Shown here in pieces: positions 6,847 through 16,003 of a DNA stretch of 36,021 nucleotides. The notes beneath the pieces were generated by a model. That model was not told the DNA's origin. It did not search any database and was given only the letters and a program-made list of their open reading frames with translations. How positions within the stretch are numbered: the first letter of the stretch is position 1; each line of letters starts with the position of its first letter. The stretch is from Planctomycetota bacterium (GTDB taxonomy: Bacteria; Planctomycetota; UBA1135). The stretch is taken from the NCBI GenBank assembly GCA_021776925.1, contig JAJFFB010000167.1, forward strand, positions 1 through 36,021, given 5' to 3'. The translations under genes and the position numbers were made by a program.

Positions 6847-9279
6847 TTAACGGGTTCCCTGGGGCGCAGCCGCCTCGGCGGCGAATCCTTGAGTGTCGGT
6901 GCCCAAGCGCAGCATGTAAGCGGTCAGAGCGATGACCTTGCGCGACCCGATGCCGGAGTAGCCCCCGGCCTCTTCGGGGCCGACTTCGGTCTTGATGCGT
7001 GCTTCGAGCTGGCGGCCTTGGGCACGCGCGGATTCGGCCGCCTGGTCGACCTCGTCATCGCTGTAAGGAACACCGATGCGCTTCATCGCGCGCATGCGCG
7101 ACGGGATGACCTCGAAGGGCACCTCTTCGTCGAGCAGGTGGGCGTAGGCGGGCATGATCGAGGTCTGGCTGGTGATGCGCGGATCCTCGAAGTGGCGTAC
7201 GTGCCACGAAGCCGAAGTCAGCCGCGTGCCGACGCGGTGCAGGTCAGGGCCGATGCGCCGCGAACCCCACTGGAAGGGATGGTCGTAGACGAACTCTCCG
7301 GACTTCGAGTACTCGCCGAAACGCTCGGTTTCGAAGTGCAGCGGCCGCACCATCTGCGAGTGGCAGTTGTAACAACCCTCGGCGAGATAGATGTCGCGCC
7401 CGTACAGCTCTAGCGGTGTGTACGGTTTGACCGCGGAGATGGTCTTGACGTTCGACTCGATGGCGAAGGTCGGAATGATTTCGAACAACGACGCACTCAC
7501 CACCGCAACCACAACCCACACGGTGAAACGCAGCGGCCGCGCCTCCCAGCGCCGGTGCCAGGCCATCGATTGCCAGAACGCCAACGTGCGGCCGAGGCCG
7601 AGCAGCAAGCCGAAGCCGATGCTGCTGAGGCCGAAGTAGAGCAGTAGGCGGCCCGACTCCGGCGACCCGCCACCGTAGCCGAGATAGGGAATCAGCAGCA
7701 CCACGCCAAGGCCGATCAGCACCACCGCCAGCGCGTTGAGGCTGGGGCGGAAACGCGGCGCGATGTGGCTGTCGGGCTCGCTGAATCCTGGGCTCAGCGG
7801 TGGCGCCTGGTAGACCTTTTCCTGGTATTGCGTCGGGCGGCGTTTCCAGGTCAGGTACATGTTGCAGAGCGCCAGCACCGCACCGACCAGGTACATGCCG
7901 CCACCGACCACGCGGATCCAGTACATCGGAATCAGCACCGTGACCGTCTGCATGAAGTCGCCGTATTCGAGCATGCCGTCGGCGTCGAAGGCGCGCCACA
8001 TCAGGCCCTGGGTCAATCCGGCGGCGTAGATCGCCACGACGTAGACCAGGATGCCGATGGTGGCCAGCCAGAAGTGCCAGTCGACCCATTTTGGCCGCGC
8101 CATGCCCGAGGTCTGGTAGAGGCGTGGCATCAGCCAGTAAGCCATGCCGAAGACCATGAAGCCGACCCAGCCGAGCGCACCGGCGTGCACGTGGGCGATG
8201 GTCCAGTCGGTGTAGTGCGACAGTCCGTTGACCGCCTTGATCGACAGCAAGGGGCCTTCGAAGGTCGACATGCCGTAGAAGGTCACGCCGACGACGAAAA
8301 ATTTGAGCACCGGGTCACGCGCCACCCGATCCCAGGCGCCGCGCAGGGTCAGCAGTCCGTTGAGCATGCCGCCCCACGACGGCATCCACAGGATCACCGA
8401 GAACAACATGCCGAGGGTCGAAGCCCATTCCGGGATCGCGGTGTAATGCAGGTGGTGCGGGCCGGCCCAGATGTAGATGAACACCAGCGACCAGAAGTGC
8501 AGGATCGACAGCTTGTAGCTGAACACCGGCCTGCCCGCGGCTTTGGGCAGGAAGTAGTACATCAGGCCGAGGAAAGGCGTGGTCAGGAAGAAGGCCACCG
8601 CGTTGTGGCCATACCACCACTGCATGAAGGCGTCTTGCGAACCGGCGTAGACCGAATAGGACTTCAACGGGCCGGCGATGCCGGGGATGTTGTTGAAGAT
8701 GTGCAGCACCGCAATCGCGATGATCGTGGCGATGTAGAACCAGATCGCGACGTAGAGATGGCGTTCGCGCCGCACCTTCAAGGTGCCGAAGAAGTTGATC
8801 GCAAAGACCACCCACACCACGGTGATGGCGATGTCGATCGGCCATTCCAGCTCGGCGTATTCCTTGCCCTGGGTGTAGCCCAGCGGCAGGGTCAGCGCCG
8901 CCGACAAGATGATTGCCTGCCAGCCCCAGAAGTGGACCTTGGACAGGCGGTCGCTGAACATGCGCGCCTTCAGCAGACGCTGCGAGGAATAATAGATCGC
9001 GGCGAAGATGCCGTTGCCGGCGAAGGCGAAAATGACCGCGTTGGTGTGCAGCGGACGCAGTCGGCCGAAACTGAAGATCTGCGTCCAGTTGCCGCTCAGT
9101 CCGAGCGAGTTGAACACCGGCGCCGCGAGCTGCAGAGCCGCGATCAGACCGACGAGCATGCCGACCAATCCCCACACCACCGAGGCGCAAAGGAATTTGC
9201 GCACAATGGCATCGTCGTAGGAAAAGCGGTCTAGTTGTGGCGGCGGCGCGGACGCCTCCTGGGGGGGAGCGGTAGTCAT
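6847..9279 (-). CDS. ccoNO: CcoNO, fused cbb3-type cytochrome c oxidase subunits I and II
   Basis: 810 residues from the ATG at 9277-9279. Residues 1 to about 480 are CcoN; after a linker and extra membrane helices (about 510-610), residues 620-810 are CcoO. Ligands expected for CcoN are present: His78 and His365 (low-spin haem b), His363 (haem b3), His225, His275 and His276 (CuB), Tyr269 (cross-linked Tyr) and Glu341. All are offset by exactly 18 from the numbering I recall for Pseudomonas stutzeri CcoN. CcoO has one haem-c motif, C636-x-x-C639-H640 (CYNCHSQ), with Met709 a likely axial ligand. The enzyme reduces oxygen to water and pumps protons at low oxygen. The fusion occurs in several non-proteobacterial phyla. 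An in-frame GTG at 9321 is an alternative start. Confidence 0.95.
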   Translation of the reverse strand: MTTAPPQEASAPPPQLDRFSYDDAIVRKFLCASVVWGLVGMLVGLIAALQLAAPVFNSLGLSGNWTQIFSFGRLRPLHTNAVIFAFAGNGIFAAIYYSSQRLLKARMFSDRLSKVHFWGWQAIILSAALTLPLGYTQGKEYAELEWPIDIAITVVWVVFAINFFGTLKVRRERHLYVAIWFYIATIIAIAVLHIFNNIPGIAGPLKSYSVYAGSQDAFMQWWYGHNAVAFFLTTPFLGLMYYFLPKAAGRPVFSYKLSILHFWSLVFIYIWAGPHHLHYTAIPEWASTLGMLFSVILWMPSWGGMLNGLLTLRGAWDRVARDPVLKFFVVGVTFYGMSTFEGPLLSIKAVNGLSHYTDWTIAHVHAGALGWVGFMVFGMAYWLMPRLYQTSGMARPKWVDWHFWLATIGILVYVVAIYAAGLTQGLMWRAFDADGMLEYGDFMQTVTVLIPMYWIRVVGGGMYLVGAVLALCNMYLTWKRRPTQYQEKVYQAPPLSPGFSEPDSHIAPRFRPSLNALAVVLIGLGVVLLIPYLGYGGGSPESGRLLLYFGLSSIGFGLLLGLGRTLAFWQSMAWHRRWEARPLRFTVWVVVAVVSASLFEIIPTFAIESNVKTISAVKPYTPLELYGRDIYLAEGCYNCHSQMVRPLHFETERFGEYSKSGEFVYDHPFQWGSRRIGPDLHRVGTRLTSASWHVRHFEDPRITSQTSIMPAYAHLLDEEVPFEVIPSRMRAMKRIGVPYSDDEVDQAAESARAQGRQLEARIKTEVGPEEAGGYSGIGSRKVIALTAYMLRLGTDTQGFAAEAAAPQGTR

Positions 9280-9407
9280 CCTCGAGTCCGGGTGGGAACG
9301 GTTGGCATTTTGATAAACCACGAGTTCATCTGCCCAAGGCCAATTCCACGCCCCTTTTTAGCGTCGCCGGAGCCAATAATCCAAGCGGATAATGCGGAAA
9401 AACAACC

Positions 9408-9980
9408 TCAGGCTGGTGTATTTCCCTTGATTCCTAGTTCTGCACCGAAAGGAAGCAGCGCTTCGATCAGAAAGGCGATGTGGTCGGACAATTCCACCCC
9501 GAGCTGCTCGGCTCCGAGCCTGACTTCTTCACGGTCCACTCCGGCGGCAAATTTCTTGTCCTTCAGCTTTTTGCGCACACTCTTCGGGTTCAGCGAGGTG
9601 ATCCCGTCGGGCCGCACGTAGCAGCAGGCGACGAGGAAACCGGTGAGTTCATCGCAGGCCAGCAGCGCGCGGTCCAGCGGCGAATTGTGCGGTATCCCCC
9701 AGTGCACCGAGTGCGCCGAAATGGCGTAGGCCATGTCTGCATGCCCCTCCTGTTCGAGCCAGGCGACGATGCGTTTGGGGTGCTCCTCAGGCCATTTTTC
9801 GTAGTCGGCGTCGTGGAGCATGCCGGTGATGCCCCAACGCTCCACCGCCTCGGGGCCCGGGCCGTATTTCAATGCTGCCGCGCGCATGGTCACTTCCACG
9901 GCGCGTGCGTGACGGCGCAGGCTCTGGCCATCGGTCCATTCACACAACAGCTTCCAGGCGGATTCTCGATCGAGGGACAT
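9408..9980 (-). CDS. HD-domain protein (predicted metal-dependent phosphohydrolase)
   Basis: 190 residues from the ATG at 9978-9980; the frame is open for 19 more codons upstream, but that would cover the divergent promoter region. HD signature residues are intact: His24, His56-Asp57 (GMLHDADYEKW), a later His in ISAHS, and an Asp in LACDELTG. The architecture is that of stand-alone bacterial HDIG-type hydrolases, whose substrates are usually unknown. It lies upstream of the cbb3 cluster on the same strand, separated from it by 128 bases, and is divergent from the RIC-type gene. Confidence 0.75.
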   Translation of the reverse strand: MSLDRESAWKLLCEWTDGQSLRRHARAVEVTMRAAALKYGPGPEAVERWGITGMLHDADYEKWPEEHPKRIVAWLEQEGHADMAYAISAHSVHWGIPHNSPLDRALLACDELTGFLVACCYVRPDGITSLNPKSVRKKLKDKKFAAGVDREEVRLGAEQLGVELSDHIAFLIEALLPFGAELGIKGNTPA

Positions 9981-9996
9981 TGCCGATTTTCTGGTC

Positions 9997-10025
9997 TTGG
10001 GGAATCGTTCCCCGGAGTCTATAGC
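9997..10025 (+). promoter_or_regulatory. Candidate promoter with overlapping dyad, upstream of the RIC-type gene
   Basis: TTGGGG (9997-10002) and TATAGC (10020-10025) are 17 bases apart. The perfect dyad GGGGAA-TCG-TTCCCC (9999-10013) overlaps the -35 box in the short intergenic region between the HD gene and the di-iron repair gene. This is where a repressor of a stress gene would bind. It does not match the NnrR/FNR box (TTGAT-N4-ATCAA). Confidence 0.4.
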
Positions 10026-10051
10026 GGGATGGATCAAACGCCCAGCCCCTC

Positions 10052-10753
10052 ATGCCCCTCTCCATCCAGCCTTCCACCTTGACCAGCGAGATCGCGCTGG
10101 CGCTTCCCTCCTCACTTGGCCTGTTTGAGGCATGGGGCATCGATTACTGCTGCGGGGGCAACCGTCCGCTCGAGGACGCCGCTGCCCAAGCCGGCGTGGC
10201 CCTCACCGACGTTCTGGTCGAACTTTCGCGCTTACAGCAACAGCCTCAAGACCGGGACTGGACCCAGGCCGGGTTGCAGGAGCTGGTCGATCATATTCTC
10301 GACAAGCATCACCGTTTCACCCGTCAGGCAATTCAATCGTTGCGCCCTGCCATCGCCAAGGTGCAGATCGTGCACGGCGCCTCCCATGCCTGGCTGACCG
10401 AACTGGGCGACGCCGCAGAAAGCATGTTCGACGAAATCGAACGCCACCTGGTCGACGAAGAGGAAGTGCTGTTCCCCGGCGGCATGGCGCTGGCATCCGG
10501 GACTTCCAATGCCGACCAGGTCAGCGCGGTGGCCGAAACGCTGCTGGCGGTTGAATCCGAGCATCTCCTTGTCGGAGACACCCTGCGTCATCTGCGCACC
10601 CTGGCAGATGGCTACCGGCCTCCGCCCGGGGCCTGCACCACCTTCCGCGCAATGCTGGCGGGCCTTGACGACCTGGAAAAAGACCTCCATCGTCACATTC
10701 ATCTCGAGAACAACCTGCTCCACCCGCTAGTGCGTGCACTGCTCCCCGCCTGA
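10052..10753 (+). CDS. RIC/YtfE/ScdA-type di-iron protein for iron-sulfur cluster repair
   Basis: 233 residues. The N-terminal ScdA_N domain has the motif GIDYCCGG (Cys33, Cys34). The C-terminal hemerythrin-like four-helix domain has His86, His132 with Glu136, His171, and His215 with Glu219; the His-x3-Glu pairs match the di-iron ligands of Escherichia coli YtfE. These cytoplasmic proteins repair Fe-S clusters or remove NO from iron after nitrosative or oxidative damage. Its place near the oxidase cluster, which CcoG and NO chemistry would both touch, fits a role in low-oxygen physiology. No clear ribosome-binding site precedes the ATG. Confidence 0.9.
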   Translation: MPLSIQPSTLTSEIALALPSSLGLFEAWGIDYCCGGNRPLEDAAAQAGVALTDVLVELSRLQQQPQDRDWTQAGLQELVDHILDKHHRFTRQAIQSLRPAIAKVQIVHGASHAWLTELGDAAESMFDEIERHLVDEEEVLFPGGMALASGTSNADQVSAVAETLLAVESEHLLVGDTLRHLRTLADGYRPPPGACTTFRAMLAGLDDLEKDLHRHIHLENNLLHPLVRALLPA

Positions 10754-10797
10754 GGGTAGCTTCTCGACGCAACCAGGTCTCAGACCGGAGCGCCGCT

Positions 10798-12756
10798 TCA
10801 GAATGCGGTCAGCGCAGCGGCTTCGAATTGCGCCAAGGCTTCCGGGTTGGCCAGCGCTTTGGTGTTCTTGACCGGACGGCCGTGCAGTACGTCGCGCACC
10901 GCGATCTCCGAAATCTTGCCTGAGCGGGTTCGCGGAATGTCACTGACCTCGGCGATCACCGCGGGTACGTGGCGCGGAGTGGCGTTGGCGCGGATGCGCG
11001 CGCGCAGCAATTGAGCCAGCGTTGCGTCGAGTCGTGCGGGCGGCGCAAGGCGCACGAAAAGCACGACCTGTTGATCTCCGTCGCCGGTGTCCTGGCCGAC
11101 CACGATCGCTTCCTCGACTTCGGCGATCTGCTCGACCTGGCGGTAGATCTCGGCGGTCCCGATCCGCACCCCTCCAGGATTGAGGGTGGCGTCGGAGCGC
11201 CCATAGATCACCATGCCACCGTTGGCGGTGAGCTCCACCCAGTCGCCGTGCCGCCACACCCCGGGGAAGTGGTCGAAATAGGCCAGGTGGTAGCGCTGCC
11301 CGTCGGCGTCGTTCCAGAAGCCCACCGGCATCGACGGGAAAGGCCGGGTACACACCAGCTCGCCGGGTGCGCCGGTCTGCGCCTGCCCGTGCTCATCCCA
11401 CACCTCAACGGCCATGCCGAGCCCACGGCACTGGACCTGCCCGCGCACCACCGGCAATACCGGGTTGCCGAGCACGAAACACGAGATCAGGTCGGTGCCA
11501 CCGGCGATGGAGGCCAGCAGCAGATCCTGCTTGACCTCGTGGTAGACCCAGTCGAAGGACTCCGGCACCAGCGGCGATCCGGTCGAAAGGACCGCGCGCA
11601 GGGCACTCAATTGGAAATCCTCCCGAGGACGGCAAGCCGCCTTCTTGCACGCGTCGAGGAACTTGGCCGAGGTGCCGAAGACCTCGACCGCTTCCTCGTC
11701 GACCACCCGCCACAGCGCTTCGGCCCCGGGGTAAAAGGGGTTGCCGTCGTAGAGCACCACGGTGACCCCGCTGGCCAGCGCGCTGACCAGCCAGTTCCAC
11801 ATCATCCAGCCGGTGGTGGTGAAGTAGAACAGGCGCTCGCCCGGACGCAGATCGGTGTGCAGCTGATGTTCCTTCAGGTGCTGCAGCAGGGTGCCGCCGT
11901 GTCCGTGAACGATGCACTTGGGCTTGCCGGTGGTTCCGGAGCTGAACATCACAAAGAGCGGCGCGTCAAAGGGTAGCGCTTCGAATTGTGGCGCCTGGTT
12001 GCCGGCCCCCCCCTCGTCAAGGAAATCCTGCCAGTTCACTGCACAGTCCATGGCCGCCTGAGGGTCGGCGAAGGGCACCAGGATCACCCGCTCGAGACTG
12101 GGAAGCTGCTGGCAGATCTGCTCAAGCTTGTCGCGGGTGTCGTGAACGCGGCCTTTGTAGAGATAGCCGTCGGCGGCGAACAAGACCTTGGGCTCAATCT
12201 GTCCAAAGCGGTCGACCACGCCGGGCACGCCGAAGTCAGGAGAACACGAGGACCACACCGCGCCCAGGCTGGCGCTGGCCAGCATCGCCGCGACCGCCTC
12301 GGGAAGGTTGGGCAGATACCCGGCCACGCGGTCGCCCCGGCCGACGCCGAGCAAGCGCAACGCCCGCTGCAGTTGCGCCACCTGGCGGCGCAAGGTGGCG
12401 AAGCTCCACTCGCTACGCCGCCCGTCTTCGCCGCGGAAGACCAGGGCCGGGTGCTCGTCGTCGCGCTGCAACAGGTTCTCGGCGTAGTTCAGGCGCGCCT
12501 CGGGAAACCAGCGCGCACCGGGCATCGCCGTCTGGTTCTCCAGCGCCACCGCACCTTTTTCCCCGCGGACTCCGCAATAGTCCCACACAGCGCTCCAGAA
12601 TGGGCCAGGCTGCTCCACCGACCACCGCCACAGGGCTGGATAGTCCGGCAGGTCGACGGCCGCGCCGGCGGCCACCTGTTCACGGAAGCGGGTCATGCGG
12701 CTGGCGCTCACCGCAGCAGCAGAGGGGGTCCAGAGGGCGTCGACCATCGAAGGCAT
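10798..12756 (-). CDS. Acetoacetyl-CoA synthetase (acetoacetate-CoA ligase)
   Basis: 652 residues, the full family length. The ANL adenylation motif MFSSGTTGKPKC lies at residues 270-281, the late motif around YGRSDATLNPGG contains the hinge region, and the catalytic Lys of the C-terminal domain is Lys614 (RSGKISE). The N-terminal part (FWSAVWDYCGV, PEARLNYAENLL) is specific to acetoacetyl-CoA synthetases and separates it from acetyl-CoA synthetase. It makes acetoacetyl-CoA from acetoacetate, ATP and CoA, as in ketone body or PHB-derived carbon use. No pathway partner is adjacent. A second in-frame ATG lies at 12745-12747. It converges with the RIC-type gene and diverges from the histidine kinase. 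Confidence 0.92.
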   Translation of the reverse strand: MPSMVDALWTPSAAAVSASRMTRFREQVAAGAAVDLPDYPALWRWSVEQPGPFWSAVWDYCGVRGEKGAVALENQTAMPGARWFPEARLNYAENLLQRDDEHPALVFRGEDGRRSEWSFATLRRQVAQLQRALRLLGVGRGDRVAGYLPNLPEAVAAMLASASLGAVWSSCSPDFGVPGVVDRFGQIEPKVLFAADGYLYKGRVHDTRDKLEQICQQLPSLERVILVPFADPQAAMDCAVNWQDFLDEGGAGNQAPQFEALPFDAPLFVMFSSGTTGKPKCIVHGHGGTLLQHLKEHQLHTDLRPGERLFYFTTTGWMMWNWLVSALASGVTVVLYDGNPFYPGAEALWRVVDEEAVEVFGTSAKFLDACKKAACRPREDFQLSALRAVLSTGSPLVPESFDWVYHEVKQDLLLASIAGGTDLISCFVLGNPVLPVVRGQVQCRGLGMAVEVWDEHGQAQTGAPGELVCTRPFPSMPVGFWNDADGQRYHLAYFDHFPGVWRHGDWVELTANGGMVIYGRSDATLNPGGVRIGTAEIYRQVEQIAEVEEAIVVGQDTGDGDQQVVLFVRLAPPARLDATLAQLLRARIRANATPRHVPAVIAEVSDIPRTRSGKISEIAVRDVLHGRPVKNTKALANPEALAQFEAAALTAF

Positions 12757-12825
12757 CGGAGCAGATTATGGCAGTCCCGGGCCGCTTCGATTCCACCGCA
12801 GCCCCTGAAGTGCAAGAATGGCGGC

Positions 12826-15615
12826 ATGAGCGAGCCGCTCACCGCCCGGATCGACCGTCAAGGCGCGGTCACCGAACTCTCCCCTGGCTTGGCCGCCCGT
12901 CTGGGTCTCGATGATGGCCCGCTCAACGCCACCGGGCTTGCCAGCCTTCTGCAACTGCCCGAGCCCGAGGGGCTGGCGATCGCGGTTTACGACGCCGACC
13001 GAGGCTCGCAGTCGAGCCTGCGTTTCACCTGGCCGGACGGGATGCCCGCTCAGCTGCGGCTGTTTCCCCTGGCCTCTGCCGGTGACGGCGATTTCCTGGC
13101 GTGGATTGAAGGAGCAGAAGGGTCGCCGGACAAAGATCTGCTCGCCATTTTGGAGCGCATCATGGGGATCAGCGGCGATGACTTTTTTTGCGCTCTTGCC
13201 CTGGAACTTGCAGCCAGTTTCCAAATTCTAAACGTGGTCGTCGGACGCGCACTGGACCCCGACGCCACCCGCATTCGCACCGTAGCCTTCGTCCGAGACG
13301 GTGAGGTCGTCGACAATCTGGAATATGAGACCGCAAATACTCCCTGCGGCACATCGATCCGGGATGGCTTCTATTTCTGCCCCGAAGAAGTCCAACAGGC
13401 CTTTCCCGAGGACCTGGATCTCGGGCTGATGGATGCCCACAGTTATCTTGGTTACGCAGTGAAGGGTCCCGATGGCAAAACTCTTGGACAGATCTGCTTA
13501 CTTCACGACGAGCCGCTCTCCCAGGTTGGCACCGCCAAAGCCGTTCTCAGTTTATGCGCCTCACGTGCCGCCGCCGAATTCCGCCGCGAAGAAGAGCTGA
13601 ACCTGCGCCACCAGCTCCTTTCGCGCGTGCAGGACTACGCGCGCAACATTCCGGGTTGGGTCTATTCCCTGCTGCGAAAAAATGACGGTACCTTTCGTTA
13701 TCTGTTCAGCAACCAGGGAGCCCACTCCCTATTTGGTCCGAAAACGGCAGAACGCCTTCTTCAAGACCCTGCGAGTTATTCCAGCTTCCTCCATCCGCAG
13801 GACCGCGAACACTACGTCAACGTTTTCATCCCGCAGCGTGAAGACGGGGAGCCTTATGAATGGGATTATCGCGTGCGCCATGACGACGGCGGTTATCGCT
13901 GGATGCGCTCCATCGGCCAGACCCGCCAGGAAGAACGCGGCTTGGTGATCCACGGTTTGCTGCTGGACCTTGAAAAACAGAAGGAGCTTGAGCATCAACG
14001 CAACGAACTCACCCAGCAACTGACCCATCTGGTCGAGGCGGTCCCCGACGCGATCATGCTCAAGGACAGCGAAGGCCGCTTGCGGATCGTCAACCAGCAA
14101 GGCATGACCCTGATGCGCCTGCACCAGCTGCGTTGGCAGGGCCGCACCTATCAGGAGCTGGCCGAGATGGTCCCCGAACTCAAGGCGGATTATCTCGAGG
14201 GTGCCCGCCAGGACCAGAACGCCTGGAACCGCCGCGCCCAGCTGACCTACACAGAACTCCTCCCGGTGCCCGGAGTCGATCGTGCGCACACCTTTATCGT
14301 CTCCAAAATTCCATTGTTCGAAGAGGACGGTTCCCACCTCGGCCTGGTCACAGTGATCCGAGACGTGACCGAAAGCCTCGACGCCGACCGACGCCGTCGC
14401 AGCTTGGAAGCCCAGGCCCATCGCGTCAGCAAACTGGAGACCGTCGGACGCATGGCCGAAGCCGTGGCTCACAAGTTTGAGAACCTGCTCACCGCGGTCA
14501 TCGGCTACTCCGACCTGCTGCTGCCGTTGGCCCAGGAACTACCCCAGCCCCAGCGGCTGGAAAGCGGCTTGGGAAAAATCCATTCCGCCGCCCATCGCGC
14601 CTCGGAACTTGCCCGCGACCTGCTGGCCTTCGGCCTGCGCCGGCCAGACGGGGTGGGATCGGTCGAAATTCACCCGTTGATGGCAGAGCTCGAAGCGGTG
14701 CTCGGAGCCCTTGCGGGGAGTGAAATCAAAATCAGGCTGGATATCGAGGAGCAAGATTCAGAACTCGCCATCCGGCGCGAAGATCTGGCCGACACCTTGT
14801 TGCACCTGGTCACCAATGCGCGCGACGCCATGCCCGCCGGCGGGGTCATCAAGATCCGCGGCCACCAGCTGCGCTTGAGTGAGGAGCAGGCACAGCGGCG
14901 CCCTCCATTGAAGCCCGGCAACTGGTACCGCCTCGACGTCGTCGACCAGGGGGTAGGCATGGACAAACGCGTGCTGGAGAAGATCTTTGATCCCTACTAT
15001 TCGACCCACGCCGACGGCCAGCGGCAGGGACTGGGTCTGGCGCTGGTTCAGGGCCATGCCACCCGCGTCGGCGGTTCGGTCGAAATCGAAAGCCAGCTCG
15101 GGCAGGGCACGCGGGTGCGCCTTTGGCTGCCGCTCGCTATCCAGAAGGAGCACACCAGCAAGGCATCTCCAACCCCCACCATCCTGTTGGTTGAGGACGA
15201 GCCGCTGCTGCTCGATCTTGCCCGACGCACCCTGGAGGCGTGCGGCTACCAGGTCCACTGCGCCGCCGACCTGGCCGAGGGACGGCGTCATCTGGATGAG
15301 TTCGGGGCAAGCCTCGACCTGCTCATCGCCGACGTCCTGCTTCCTGATGGCACTGGTGTCGAATTGGCCGAAGCGCTACGTGGCGTCAACCCGTCGACTT
15401 CGGTTCTGCTCGCCAGCGGCCTGCCCCAAGACGTCTTGGCGGCGCAGGGCGTGACCCTGCCGGCCGGCGCCGAACTCCTGCTCAAGCCCTACCGCCCGAC
15501 CCAGTTCCTGGCCATCGTCGCTGAGTTGCTCAATCGCGGACAAGCCGGGCTTGGTGCGCAGGGCGCCTACACTTCGGTGAGCGATCCGGACGAAAGTTCT
15601 CACCAGAGCCTATAG
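12826..15615 (+). CDS. Hybrid sensor histidine kinase (GAF-PAS-PAS-HisKA-HATPase-REC)
   Basis: 929 residues from the ATG at 12826. No membrane segment is evident, so it is probably cytoplasmic. Order: unassigned N-terminus (1-100), GAF-like domain (about 105-270), PAS (about 280-390, with a PAS_3-like DGGYRWMRSIGQ), PAS (about 400-530), HisKA with His549, HATPase_c (Asn664 N-box; DQGVGM; GLGLALVQGH) and a C-terminal receiver with phospho-Asp836 and acidic VEDE near 789. The H-box is AHKFENLLTAV: the residue after His is Lys, where Asp or Glu is usual. The open frame extends far upstream antisense to the acetoacetyl-CoA synthetase gene; that part is a shadow. The receiver-only gene follows 13 bases after the stop. 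The signal is unknown. Confidence 0.9.
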   Translation: MSEPLTARIDRQGAVTELSPGLAARLGLDDGPLNATGLASLLQLPEPEGLAIAVYDADRGSQSSLRFTWPDGMPAQLRLFPLASAGDGDFLAWIEGAEGSPDKDLLAILERIMGISGDDFFCALALELAASFQILNVVVGRALDPDATRIRTVAFVRDGEVVDNLEYETANTPCGTSIRDGFYFCPEEVQQAFPEDLDLGLMDAHSYLGYAVKGPDGKTLGQICLLHDEPLSQVGTAKAVLSLCASRAAAEFRREEELNLRHQLLSRVQDYARNIPGWVYSLLRKNDGTFRYLFSNQGAHSLFGPKTAERLLQDPASYSSFLHPQDREHYVNVFIPQREDGEPYEWDYRVRHDDGGYRWMRSIGQTRQEERGLVIHGLLLDLEKQKELEHQRNELTQQLTHLVEAVPDAIMLKDSEGRLRIVNQQGMTLMRLHQLRWQGRTYQELAEMVPELKADYLEGARQDQNAWNRRAQLTYTELLPVPGVDRAHTFIVSKIPLFEEDGSHLGLVTVIRDVTESLDADRRRRSLEAQAHRVSKLETVGRMAEAVAHKFENLLTAVIGYSDLLLPLAQELPQPQRLESGLGKIHSAAHRASELARDLLAFGLRRPDGVGSVEIHPLMAELEAVLGALAGSEIKIRLDIEEQDSELAIRREDLADTLLHLVTNARDAMPAGGVIKIRGHQLRLSEEQAQRRPPLKPGNWYRLDVVDQGVGMDKRVLEKIFDPYYSTHADGQRQGLGLALVQGHATRVGGSVEIESQLGQGTRVRLWLPLAIQKEHTSKASPTPTILLVEDEPLLLDLARRTLEACGYQVHCAADLAEGRRHLDEFGASLDLLIADVLLPDGTGVELAEALRGVNPSTSVLLASGLPQDVLAAQGVTLPAGAELLLKPYRPTQFLAIVAELLNRGQAGLGAQGAYTSVSDPDESSHQSL

Positions 15616-15628
15616 TGGTTCCACCAAG

Positions 15629-16003
15629 ATGAATACCGCCATGACCCAGGCCACCCTGCTCGTCGTCGAAGACGAAAAACTGGTTCGCGACCTGTTGAAA
15701 GACAAGTTCGAGGAATCGGGTTACCAGGTTCTAGAAGCTGGCAACGGCGCCGAAGGGCTGGCCCACCTGCATCAGAGCAACATCGATCTGGTCATCTCCG
15801 ACCTGGTCATGCCAGATACGGATGGCCTCGAACTGCTGATGGCGATGCGTACCGAGTGGCCCGACATTCCGATGATCGCGATTACCGCCCCCAGCAATCA
15901 GATCTACTTGGAAGTCGCCTCGCGCCTGGGTGCCGCGCGCACCTTCGAAAAGCCTCTCGATCTGGCCCAGATCGAAAGCGCCGTCGACGCTTTGCTGGCT
16001 TAA
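15629..16003 (+). CDS. Single-domain response regulator (receiver only)
   Basis: 124 residues. All receiver residues are present: Glu14 and Asp15, phospho-acceptor Asp58 (ISDLVMPD), Thr86 and Lys108 (FEKPLD). There is no output domain, so it is a phosphorelay intermediate or a CheY/Spo0F-like adaptor. It begins 13 bases after the hybrid kinase and probably exchanges phosphate with it. An alternative ATG lies four codons in. Its TAA shares the TTAA at 16000-16003 with the stop of the convergent protease gene. Confidence 0.88.
   Translation: MNTAMTQATLLVVEDEKLVRDLLKDKFEESGYQVLEAGNGAEGLAHLHQSNIDLVISDLVMPDTDGLELLMAMRTEWPDIPMIAITAPSNQIYLEVASRLGAARTFEKPLDLAQIESAVDALLA

Noticed and set aside
7765..9234. 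489-codon plus-strand open frame
   Set aside because: Antisense to ccoNO; composition rich in His, Asp and Arg, no recognisable domain.
9310..9314. TTGAT upstream of ccoNO as an FNR/FixK box
   Set aside because: Only one half-site is present; the ATCAA partner at the right spacing is missing.
10754..10797. Terminator between the convergent RIC and acetoacetyl-CoA synthetase genes
   Set aside because: Only a 5-bp dyad (GGTCT-C-AGACC) with a loop too small to form, and no T-run.
11986..12825. N-terminal extension of the hybrid kinase frame
   Set aside because: It runs antisense through the acetoacetyl-CoA synthetase gene; the kinase begins at the ATG 12826, after the divergent intergenic region.
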